A stretch of 17,020 nucleotides of DNA from Christensenella sp. UBA1750 (GTDB taxonomy: Bacteria > Bacillota > Clostridia > Christensenellales > UBA1750): contig DCHO01000061.1 of assembly GCA_002315655.1 (NCBI GenBank), positions 1-17,020 on the forward strand. The letters run 5' to 3'. The notes under the pieces are model-generated. The model did no database searches and was not told the DNA's origin. It saw only the letters and a list, made by a program, of their open reading frames with translations. Positions 7,330-14,208 of this stretch are shown piece by piece (the first letter of the stretch is position 1; the number at the start of each line of letters is the position of its first letter). The position numbers were made by a program, and so were the translations under genes.

Positions 7330-7923
7330 ATGAAAAAATATATTGAGTCCATTTCGGAACTGAACAACATTGCTTTATCATCTACGTTGGATGAGGTTGA
7401 ACGCTTTTCGGAATCGGATATGTTCTGGACGAAACATAAAAGCGGTAACACGACACAGAAAACGATTCGTAAAGGCGATATTTTCCAGTTCGAGTTCGGC
7501 AAAAGTTATGTGCCGGAAATGGCTTATGAGCATAGAGGCCTTGTCATTGGGATTGCGCAGAATCTGCTCTATGTTCTGCCTATATACTCCTATAAACCGA
7601 CCTCTGCAAAAGAGATGCCTGCGCACATCATAGATAATCCGAATGAGAGAGGTTCTTTATATCTTCTGAAAAAGAGAGAGTTTCCTTTTTTACAGCATGA
7701 TTCCGTTATCAAACTCAATGACCTGCGCACGGTGAGCAAAGCCCGTATCAAGTATTCGCATCATGCCTCTATCGCGCCGGAAACAGAGACCTTTCAGTTT
7801 ATCGAAAAGGTTGTTTTCAGGAATTATTTTCCGACTATTTCCTATGCTTATGACCAGCTTAAAAAGGATTACGAGCGTGTTTTGAAAGAAAATCAGGAAT
7901 TGAAACGACAAATCAAGGAATGA
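7330..7923 (+). CDS. PemK/MazF-like protein, candidate toxin (endoribonuclease fold)
   Basis: The 197-residue protein has a central region resembling the PemK/MazF fold: RKGDIFQFEFG at residues 47-57, HRGLVIGI at 68-75, LLYVLPI at 79-85 and SVIKLNDLRTVSKARI at 125-140. These correspond to the GDI strand, the RPvvvi strand and the SvvlldqirtvdksRl segment of that family. An N-terminal extension of about 45 residues and a charged C-terminal helix or coiled coil (about 172-197) are additions to the usual 110-residue MazF. The MazF PxTS element appears altered (LPIYSYK). A G-rich Shine-Dalgarno (AAAAGGGG, 7317-7324) precedes the ATG. No antitoxin gene adjoins it; upstream lie a structured RNA and a terminator. 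Sampled lines are about 33-47% GC against about 60% nearby, suggesting acquisition. The family call is moderately sure; toxin activity and catalytic residues are inferred. Confidence 0.72.
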   Translation: MKKYIESISELNNIALSSTLDEVERFSESDMFWTKHKSGNTTQKTIRKGDIFQFEFGKSYVPEMAYEHRGLVIGIAQNLLYVLPIYSYKPTSAKEMPAHIIDNPNERGSLYLLKKREFPFLQHDSVIKLNDLRTVSKARIKYSHHASIAPETETFQFIEKVVFRNYFPTISYAYDQLKKDYERVLKENQELKRQIKE

Positions 7924-7929
7924 CAAGAT

Positions 7930-7973
7930 AAAGACTGTTCCGTTTGCAATTTGGCATCGGAACAGTCTTTTTT
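7930..7973 (+). terminator. Intrinsic terminator after the MazF-like gene
   Basis: A perfect 13-bp stem (AAAGACTGTTCCG with CGGAACAGTCTTT) with a 15-nt loop ends in six T residues on the plus strand. It starts 6 nt after the stop codon. On the minus strand the T-tract is interrupted (TTTATCTT), so it may also slow transcription arriving from the convergent permease gene. Confidence 0.88.
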
Positions 7974-8000
7974 GCTCAGCGGGGGGTGCATAATGTTGTT

Positions 8001-10127
8001 TTACTGGTTTTCCAGCAGCGCATACAGCTCGCTTTGCACATCATCCGGCAGAATCATGGCGCAGCCCTCGCCGGAGAGCCATTCGCCGTCGCCGGAACTT
8101 TCCTGCACGTCGATGCCGTAATTGGCCAGAGAGACAAAGGCGGTGTCAAGGTCAGACGTCGGGATGCCCTGTGAGAGCAATTCAAGCAGTTTATCCGCTT
8201 CCGCCAGATTGCTGCTGTCGAAATTGGTGAGGTCAAAGGTTTCGTTGATGCCGTTTGCGCTGTCGTAAAAGGTCACGGTGCCGTAAAGGTGCAGAAACAG
8301 GTTGCTTTCGTCCGCGCCCACAAGCCTTTCCCGGACAGAGGCGAAGGAGGCCATGGTCTGCTCATAGTATTGGTCGTTGCTCTGCTTCATGAGCATAGAC
8401 AGCGTTTTCGGCGTTAGGGAGGTGATGCGGTAAGCAACGGAGAAGGGGTCATAGCCCATGGAGCCGGAGACCCACAGCAGAGCTTCTGTGTTGAAGGCGT
8501 ATTCCTCCGGCTCAATACTGGAACCGGAGGAGGCTTCCGTCAACCCCAGCAGCTTTTCCTCAAAGGGCAGGGAAGCGTATTCCTCCCGGAAGGTCTCATA
8601 GAGCGTCATTAGGGAGAACTCGTCCGTGCCCACAAGATTGGAGCAGGAGACGAAGGAGACCAAAGCAGGGTCGGGGGTCTTAGAGAGGATGGAGCGGTAG
8701 AAGTCATAGGAGGCTTCGAGCTCCTGAATCCGTTTGAAATCGTCCGTGTCCAGATAGACCTCCCGGGTCAGAGCTTTTCCGTTTTTGAGGTTGAAGCGCA
8801 CGTTGAGGCTGTAGTAGGAATTGTTAGGCGAATAGGAGCCGTCCGCTGTCGCGTTGCAGTGCGCAATGCCCTGTTCCAGCCCTTTCAGGAGTAACCCGTT
8901 CAGCTCTTTATCGCTGCATTCCTGCTTTTGCAGCAGCATCCGGTAATAGTTTTGACTGCTGCTGTATTGGGAACTGTTGACATGAAGGTTCACGGATTGA
9001 ATTTCGGAGGCGTCCGGCACGTCATTCAGCGCGTTCTTTGCCACGAATGTCCCTGCATAGGGGATGCCGAAGCCTAAAACCAGCACGATGGGCAGCACAT
9101 AGAGTGCGGGCAGAAGATTTCTCCACTTTTTCGTGGTGATGAGCTCATAGATGAAGTACACAAGGAAGGCAAGCGCGATGAGCACCCACGTCCAGAAGGG
9201 TTCATCGAAGAACTCTCCGATGACCGCCAGCACACCCAGCACCGTGAACAGCGGCAGCGCAAGGGCGCACCTTATGATGTGCTGCAATACCTTGGAGGGC
9301 GCGGAAAGCCCGGCGGTCTCCGACTTGCGGTAGTGGTGGAGAATCATCCCCAAATCGGTGTAGATAAGAGACAGCAGGAAGGTGTAGAGCAGCCCTTTTC
9401 CGCCGGTGATGAGGTCGGAGGTGCGCCCCACGAAGGTGGAGGCTTCGCCCAAGGACAGAATGGGCATAAGCAGTGCCACGGGCAGGTTGTAGGAGGCGTT
9501 GAAGAGCCAGCCCAATTCTTTGATCTCCACAATGGACGCTTTTTCCAGCACCACCGCCGCAACCATGGTGGAGAGGAAGCGCGGCAGGAACAGCAGCAGG
9601 CAGGAGACGATGAAGCCCGCAAAGTGGGTGCCCGTCACGGAAAGCCCCACAAGGGTGACAGCGGCAATGAGCAGCGCACAGACCGAGAAGAACAGCAGCA
9701 GCCGCGGGAAGCAGAGCCAGTTCACCGCCATGCCGGAGAGGGAATAAGCGACAAAGGAGGCAAGCAGGGAGAGCACGATGGTGACAAACAGGATGGTCAG
9801 CACCGCGACTAAGCGAGTTAGGAACAGGCAGTTCCGCGTCACGGGAAGGGAATGGTAAAAGTCCGACGGGGAACGCTTGGTCAGATACCCGAAGGCCTGA
9901 TGAATCAGCGTCATGGGCGCGATATACACATAGCCGAACAGCACAAAATTGTAGGAGGTGATGGTGATGGCCGACTTCCCGAAGGAATTGGGGTCGGGGT
10001 CAATGAGCACCACCGGCAAAATGGAGAACACGATGCAGATGAGGGCGTAAATGCCGCCCATCAGGAGCAGCTGTTTCAGAGAATCCAGATATAAGGGAAT
10101 GTGAATCAGAGGACGTCTGCTTTTCAC
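8001..10127 (-). CDS. ABC-2-type transporter permease with a large C-terminal extracytoplasmic domain
   Basis: A 708-residue membrane protein that should pair with the ATPase encoded just upstream. About nine or ten hydrophobic segments occupy residues 15-370; the string FYHSLPVTR near residue 90 is typical of permeases of this YtrB-linked class. After a last segment (ALYVLPIVLVLGFGIPY, near 350-370) about 330 mostly polar residues follow. These are probably outside the membrane and resemble the sort of domain labelled DUF6449 in such proteins. The start is GTG at 10127, overlapping the ATPase stop as GTGA, with AAGGAGAGG just upstream inside the ATPase gene. Cotranscription and coupling are clear. 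The substrate is unknown; YtrA-type operons in Bacillota respond to cell-envelope stress or antibiotics, which is family knowledge and not shown here. Confidence 0.85.
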   Translation of the reverse strand: MKSRRPLIHIPLYLDSLKQLLLMGGIYALICIVFSILPVVLIDPDPNSFGKSAITITSYNFVLFGYVYIAPMTLIHQAFGYLTKRSPSDFYHSLPVTRNCLFLTRLVAVLTILFVTIVLSLLASFVAYSLSGMAVNWLCFPRLLLFFSVCALLIAAVTLVGLSVTGTHFAGFIVSCLLLFLPRFLSTMVAAVVLEKASIVEIKELGWLFNASYNLPVALLMPILSLGEASTFVGRTSDLITGGKGLLYTFLLSLIYTDLGMILHHYRKSETAGLSAPSKVLQHIIRCALALPLFTVLGVLAVIGEFFDEPFWTWVLIALAFLVYFIYELITTKKWRNLLPALYVLPIVLVLGFGIPYAGTFVAKNALNDVPDASEIQSVNLHVNSSQYSSSQNYYRMLLQKQECSDKELNGLLLKGLEQGIAHCNATADGSYSPNNSYYSLNVRFNLKNGKALTREVYLDTDDFKRIQELEASYDFYRSILSKTPDPALVSFVSCSNLVGTDEFSLMTLYETFREEYASLPFEEKLLGLTEASSGSSIEPEEYAFNTEALLWVSGSMGYDPFSVAYRITSLTPKTLSMLMKQSNDQYYEQTMASFASVRERLVGADESNLFLHLYGTVTFYDSANGINETFDLTNFDSSNLAEADKLLELLSQGIPTSDLDTAFVSLANYGIDVQESSGDGEWLSGEGCAMILPDDVQSELYALLENQ

Positions 10128-11029
10128 TTGATTTCCTCTCCTTCCTCGATTTTGTAGCCTAAGGCTTCCAGCTCATAGAGGAACACTTCTTCCAGAGTGA
10201 GCGGCAGAATTTCCAGCAGCAGGGGATTTTTTGCGCGGAGCTTATCGTGCACCGCGTCCCTGTCGCCGCGCACGATGAAATTTGCAACCGAGCCGTGCTT
10301 CTCAAAGGAGAGCAGGCTGAAATCGGAAAACAGGGAGCGGTCGTAGCTTTCCCGGAAGGCGATCTGCACCTTGAACAGCGAAGTTTTCAGGTTCCCCACA
10401 TCGCTTTCCAGCACCAGCCCGCCCTTGTGCAGCAGCGCCAGCTGATCGCAGGTGTCCTCCAACTCGCGCAGGGAGTGGGAGGAAATCACCGCGGTAAGTC
10501 CCCGCTCTGCCACGTCGTTGTAGAGCAGCCGCTTGACCCTTGCACGCATGATGGGGTCAAGCCCGTCAAAGGTCTCGTCCATGAACAGGTAATCGGTCTT
10601 GGAGGAAAGCGCCAAAATGATGGCGGCCTGCCGCTTCATGCCCTTGGAGAAGGTGGCAATGTTCGCCTTGGGGTCAAGGGCAAATTCTTCCGTCAGCTCG
10701 ATGAACCGTTTCTCGTCAAAGGTGGGATAGGCCGCATTGTAAAGGCTTTTCATGCGGTTCATGCTGCACTGGGGCAGAAAATACAGTTCGTCCGGCACAA
10801 AAACGATGCGGGATTTAAGCGCGGGGTTTTCAAAAATGGTCTTGTCGTCCAGCGTCACATTGCCGCCGTCGGGTTTGTAAATGCCGCTCATCAGGCGCAA
10901 AAGAGTGGATTTGCCCGCGCCGTTGGAGCCAACAAGCCCGTAAATGCAGGACGAGGGAATGGTGCAGTTCAGCCTGTCCAGAGCTGTGAAATTGTCGAAT
11001 TTTTTAGTCAGTCCGTTTGCGACGATCAT
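10124..11029 (-). CDS. ABC transporter ATP-binding protein, YtrB-like
   Basis: A 301-residue nucleotide-binding subunit. Walker A is GSNGAGKST at 34-42, the signature is the divergent FSKGMKRQ at 127-134, Walker B is YLFMDETFDGLD at 147-158, and the H-loop histidine is H185. The usual Q-loop glutamine region reads FVPDE (77-81), as in other ABC-2-type ATPases of the YtrB group. It overlaps the GntR gene by ATGA at 11026-11029 and the permease by GTGA at 10124-10127, so the three genes form one coupled operon. AAGGAGG lies 6 nt before its ATG. The C-terminal 90 residues are an accessory domain typical of this group. It likely powers the permease next to it. Confidence 0.92.
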   Translation of the reverse strand: MIVANGLTKKFDNFTALDRLNCTIPSSCIYGLVGSNGAGKSTLLRLMSGIYKPDGGNVTLDDKTIFENPALKSRIVFVPDELYFLPQCSMNRMKSLYNAAYPTFDEKRFIELTEEFALDPKANIATFSKGMKRQAAIILALSSKTDYLFMDETFDGLDPIMRARVKRLLYNDVAERGLTAVISSHSLRELEDTCDQLALLHKGGLVLESDVGNLKTSLFKVQIAFRESYDRSLFSDFSLLSFEKHGSVANFIVRGDRDAVHDKLRAKNPLLLEILPLTLEEVFLYELEALGYKIEEGEEIK

Positions 11030-11409
11030 CTGTTACCTCCTTGGGCGTTTGCATAGCCCGTCTTAACAGCCGAAATGGCGTCCTCCAAGGAAATGCCCGC
11101 CTGTGCAAGCTCCTGTGCGATGCGTTGCAGCTCGGATAATTGAGAAGCCTTGCTTTGCCGCAGAATTTCCGGCGCGTTGGGCGCGATATAGCGTCCGTTG
11201 CCGGGGGAAGTGACGGTTAAGCCCCGCCGTTCCAGCTCCATGTAGGCTTTTTGCAGGGTGTTGGGATTCACCGACAGCTCCACCGCCAGCTGCCGCACGG
11301 AGGGGAGCTGGGTTTCCGGCGGCAGGTCGCCCAGCAGAATCAGAGTCTCCACTTGGGAGATGATCTGCTCATAGATGGGCTGTCGGGAAAATTTGTCTAT
11401 CGTGAACAT
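11026..11409 (-). CDS. GntR-family transcriptional regulator, YtrA subfamily
   Basis: A 127-residue protein with an N-terminal winged helix (about 10-76), including PIYEQIISQVE, the HTH TQLPSVRQLAVELSVNPNTL and the wing GNGRYIA. A short helical C-terminal tail is all that follows, which defines the YtrA subfamily; there is no large effector domain. The frame continues 29 codons upstream to 11496, but the start at 11409 is preferred: AAGGAGG lies 11 nt before it, MFTIDKFSRQPIY is the conserved N terminus, and the longer start would overlap the promoter and operator. As first gene of the GntR-ATPase-permease operon it probably represses its own operon through the palindrome at 11442-11460. Confidence 0.92.
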   Translation of the reverse strand: MFTIDKFSRQPIYEQIISQVETLILLGDLPPETQLPSVRQLAVELSVNPNTLQKAYMELERRGLTVTSPGNGRYIAPNAPEILRQSKASQLSELQRIAQELAQAGISLEDAISAVKTGYANAQGGNR

Positions 11410-11441
11410 GAGGGAGAAAGCCTCCTTTTGATACGTCAAGT

Positions 11442-11460
11442 GTACTAATGCAAATAGTAC
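11442..11460. promoter_or_regulatory. Palindromic operator, probably for the GntR/YtrA-like repressor
   Basis: GTACTA (11442-11447) and TAGTAC (11455-11460) are perfect 6-bp arms around a 7-bp centre. The site lies just downstream of the -10 of the operon promoter, about where transcription begins, and upstream of the regulator start codon. This is the normal place for an autoregulatory operator. Binding by the adjacent GntR protein is inferred. Confidence 0.72.
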
Positions 11461-11467
11461 GGTTGGA

Positions 11468-11496
11468 ATAATAGCACAGGAAAATGTGTATGTCAA
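11468..11496 (-). promoter_or_regulatory. Promoter of the GntR-ABC operon
   Basis: On the minus strand, a perfect TTGACA (11491-11496), a 17-bp spacer and TATTAT (11468-11473) form a near-consensus sigma-A promoter. The palindrome at 11442-11460 follows within about 8-26 bp of the -10, so a bound repressor would block it. Confidence 0.82.
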
Positions 11497-11550
11497 CCCC
11501 TGTATCAGAAAAATGCGTCCGTTAAAGTTATGGTTTCCCTGGCTTTCTCC

Positions 11551-11579
11551 TTGACTTTTTATATGGTAAATGGTAATGT
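11551..11579 (+). promoter_or_regulatory. Promoter candidate of the ABC exporter gene
   Basis: TTGACT (11551-11556), a 17-bp spacer and TAATGT (11574-11579) preceded by TGG, an extended -10. A tandem ATGGTAA repeat overlaps the spacer and the -10 (11563-11576). The site is 50 nt upstream of the exporter start and diverges from the GntR promoter. Confidence 0.5.
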
Positions 11580-11629
11580 GATTTCAAAAGCAATTCATAA
11601 AATTCGGGACGGAAAGGACGATTTTCTGT

Positions 11630-13414
11630 ATGCTAAAACGATTTCTCAAATACTATAAGCCCCATAAACTGCTCTTTTCACTGGATATGTGCGCCTCACT
11701 TCTGGTCGCGCTGACGGGCATCATTTATCCCATCATCACCCGCACCATGCTCAACGATTACATTCCCAATCAGAAATACCGCCTCATTGTCTTTGCGGGT
11801 TTAGGGCTGCTGGGCATCTATGTGGTGCGGATGCTGCTCAACTATTTCATCCAGTATCAGGGGCACATGATGGGCGTGCAGATTCAGGCGCAGATGCGCA
11901 GGGATATGTTCAACCATCTGGAAAAGCTGCCCTATTCCTACTACGACAACCACGAGACGGGCAAGATCATGTCCCGCATGACCAACGATCTGATGGAGAT
12001 TTCCGAATTGGCGCACCACGGCCCGGAAAATATACTCATTTCCACCATTTCCATCGTCGCGGCGTTTGTCTACCTTTCCACCATCAATTTCTATCTCACC
12101 CTCATCATCTTTGCCTGTGTGCCGCTGATGGTGGCGGTCTCTCTGTCTCTGCGCAAAAAACAGCGGGACGCCTTCATGCACACCCGCGTGTCCATCGCCC
12201 GCATCAATGCCGCGCTGGAATCCTCCGTTTCCGGCATCCGCGTGACCAAGGCCTACACCAACGCGCAGAAGGAAGCGGAAAAGTTTGAGGAAGGCAATAA
12301 GGACTTTATTGCCGCACGCAAGGAATCCTACAACGCCATGGCGCAGTTCCATTCCTCCACCACCTTTGTCACGGACATTTTCAATGTGGTGATGCTGATT
12401 GCCGGCGGTCTGTTCCTGTTCGGTGGCAAAATCAAGTTCGCGGACTATTCCGCGTTCATCGTGTCCATCTCCCTTTTCTTAAACCCCGTCAATACCCTCA
12501 TCAACTTCATGGAGCAGTACCTAAACGGCGTGACGGGCTTCAAGCGTTTTGTGGAGATCATGGATGAAGAACCCGAAAAGGACGAAGAAAACGCCGCCAA
12601 TGTGCCCAAGATTGAGGGTAGAATCGAGTTTGAGAATGTCACCTGCTCTTACGATGATGAAACGAACGTGCTCAAAAACGTGTCCATGACCATCGAAAAG
12701 GGGCAGAAATATGCCCTTGTGGGGCCTTCCGGCGGCGGCAAGACCACGCTTTGCCACCTGATTCCGCACTTTTACGACATTGCGGAGGGCGCGATCAGGA
12801 TCGACGGCAAGGACATTCGGGAGATTACCCTTGATTCCCTACGCCGCAACATCGGCATTGTTCAGCAGGACATTTACCTGTTCAACGCTTCCATCCGCGA
12901 CAACATCCTTTACGGGCGGCTGGATGCCACCGAGGAAGAAGTCATCGAGGCGGCCAAGCGTGCCAACATTCACGATTACATTATGACGCTGGAGCACGGC
13001 TACGACACCCAGATCGGCGAGCGCGGCGTGCGCCTCTCCGGCGGGCAGAAGCAGCGGCTTTCCATCGCCCGCGTGTTCCTCAAAAACCCGCCCATCCTGA
13101 TTCTGGATGAGGCGACCTCCGCGCTGGACAACACCACCGAAATCATGATTCAGCGGGCACTGGACGAGCTGTGCAAGGGCAGAACCACGCTTGTGGTGGC
13201 GCACCGGCTTTCCACCATCCAGAATGCCGACAGGATCACCGTCATTTCCGGCGGGCGCATCGTGGAATCCGGCAGCCATGATGAGCTGATGGAACAGAAC
13301 GGCCTGTATTCCGACCTTTACCGTTTGCAGTTTGACCGGGATGGTGTGAATCTGCACCTGAATCACGAGGAAGAACTGCTGTCCGAGCGTCCGCACCGGA
13401 AGGAACCGGCATAA
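11630..13414 (+). CDS. Half-size ABC exporter, permease fused to ATPase (MsbA/BmrA-like)
   Basis: A 594-residue protein with an N-terminal six-helix transmembrane domain (about 15-310) and a C-terminal ATPase domain. Walker A is GPSGGGKTT at 365-373, the signature LSGGQ at 469-473 and Walker B ILILDEATSALD from about 489. It ends with the H-loop region VVAHRLSTI. This is the layout of type IV ABC exporters that work as dimers and export lipids, drugs or peptides. No peptidase C39 domain is present and no partner half-transporter adjoins it, so a homodimer is likely. The start has GGAAAGGA about 11 nt upstream. It is divergent from the GntR operon and convergent with the SDR gene. The substrate cannot be read from the sequence. 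Confidence 0.93.
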   Translation: MLKRFLKYYKPHKLLFSLDMCASLLVALTGIIYPIITRTMLNDYIPNQKYRLIVFAGLGLLGIYVVRMLLNYFIQYQGHMMGVQIQAQMRRDMFNHLEKLPYSYYDNHETGKIMSRMTNDLMEISELAHHGPENILISTISIVAAFVYLSTINFYLTLIIFACVPLMVAVSLSLRKKQRDAFMHTRVSIARINAALESSVSGIRVTKAYTNAQKEAEKFEEGNKDFIAARKESYNAMAQFHSSTTFVTDIFNVVMLIAGGLFLFGGKIKFADYSAFIVSISLFLNPVNTLINFMEQYLNGVTGFKRFVEIMDEEPEKDEENAANVPKIEGRIEFENVTCSYDDETNVLKNVSMTIEKGQKYALVGPSGGGKTTLCHLIPHFYDIAEGAIRIDGKDIREITLDSLRRNIGIVQQDIYLFNASIRDNILYGRLDATEEEVIEAAKRANIHDYIMTLEHGYDTQIGERGVRLSGGQKQRLSIARVFLKNPPILILDEATSALDNTTEIMIQRALDELCKGRTTLVVAHRLSTIQNADRITVISGGRIVESGSHDELMEQNGLYSDLYRLQFDRDGVNLHLNHEEELLSERPHRKEPA

Positions 13415-13424
13415 AATCGCATGA

Positions 13425-13462
13425 AAAAACGGCTTCGGAAAGCGATTTCCGAGGCCGTTTTT
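13425..13462. terminator. Bidirectional intrinsic terminator between convergent genes
   Basis: A stem of about 16 bp (AAAACGGCTTCGGAAA with TTTCCGAGGCCGTTTT, one G-U pair) closes on the loop GCGA. T-runs lie at the 3' side on both strands because the arms begin with A-runs. It lies 10 nt after the ABC exporter stop and 8 nt from the SDR stop, so it can serve both genes. Confidence 0.9.
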
Positions 13463-13470
13463 GACTGGCT

Positions 13471-14208
13471 TTATGTGATGAACCCGCCGTTGACCGAGAG
13501 CACCTCGCCGGTGACAAAGGAGGCTTCCTCCGAGCAGAGGAAGGCGATGGCTTTGGCGACCTCCTCCGGGGTGCCGTTGCGGGAAAGGGGCGTTTCTTCC
13601 GCCAGTTCCGACAGGGTATCAATGCCCAACGGGGCAACCATGTCTGTCAGAATCACGCCGGGGGAAACGCAGTTGACGCGGATGTTGGAAGGCCCCAGCT
13701 CCTTGGCAAGAGACTTGGTTAAGGCAATGACCGCGCCTTTGGTGGCGGCGTAGTGGCTCTCGCAGGACGCGCCCACCTGCCCCCACATGGAGGCGGTGGT
13801 GACGATGCAGCCGGATTCCCCGGCGAAAAAGTCGGGCAGAACCTCCTGCACGGCGCGGAACACGCCCTTGGTGTTCACGGAAAAGAGGGTGTCCCAGTCT
13901 TCATCGGTAATGTCCTGAAAGAGCTTCTGCTGGGCAATGCCCGCACAGCAAATCAGATGTGTGAGCTTGCCCATGTGTTTGTGAACGGTTTCGATGGCGG
14001 ATCGGATGCTCTCCCGGGAGGTCACATCGCAGGGTACGGCAAGAACATTTTCACCGCTTTTCCGCAGGGATTCCGCCAAAGTTTCGGCTTTTTCGCGGTT
14101 GCCGGAGTAACCTATGGCAACAGAATAGCCCTGCTCACACAAAACCTTTGCCGTGGCGGCACCGATGCCCCGGGAACCGCCGGTGATGAGGACGATTTTA
14201 TGCTTCAT
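13471..14208 (-). CDS. SDR-family reductase, probably EF-P 5-aminopentanone reductase (YmfI-like)
   Basis: A 245-residue classical short-chain dehydrogenase/reductase: cofactor motif TGGSRGIG at 9-16, D61 in the CDVT adenine-pocket element, CCAG at 87-90, and catalytic N112, S140, Y153 and K157. The segment SMWGQVGASCESHYAATKGA (140-159) closely resembles the hallmark of YmfI. YmfI reduces the 5-aminopentanone group attached to elongation factor P in Bacillota, and the call rests mainly on this. A plain FabG-like 3-oxoacyl-ACP reductase is the alternative; no fatty acid synthesis genes or efp are nearby to decide. NADPH use is likely. Its start lies inside the last codons of the peptidase gene (11-bp overlap), with AGGGAGG upstream, so it is the second gene of a coupled pair. 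Confidence 0.85.
   Translation of the reverse strand: MKHKIVLITGGSRGIGAATAKVLCEQGYSVAIGYSGNREKAETLAESLRKSGENVLAVPCDVTSRESIRSAIETVHKHMGKLTHLICCAGIAQQKLFQDITDEDWDTLFSVNTKGVFRAVQEVLPDFFAGESGCIVTTASMWGQVGASCESHYAATKGAVIALTKSLAKELGPSNIRVNCVSPGVILTDMVAPLGIDTLSELAEETPLSRNGTPEEVAKAIAFLCSEEASFVTGEVLSVNGGFIT

Noticed and set aside
7330..7923. MazF-like gene as part of an anti-phage defence island
   Set aside because: No other defence gene is recognisable in the window; neighbours are housekeeping or transport genes. A stand-alone role cannot be excluded.
7060..8000. Type II toxin-antitoxin pair with a protein antitoxin
   Set aside because: No plausible small antitoxin gene lies on either side of the MazF-like gene; the space is taken by promoters, hairpins and terminators.
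10247..11056. 269-codon plus-strand frame opposite the ABC ATPase
   Set aside because: The minus-strand frame has all ABC motifs and overlapping operon partners; the plus frame has no recognisable domain.
13471..14208. SDR as a fatty-acid synthesis FabG
   Set aside because: Not excluded, but the WGQVGASCE...Y segment fits the YmfI type better and no fatty acid synthesis genes are nearby.
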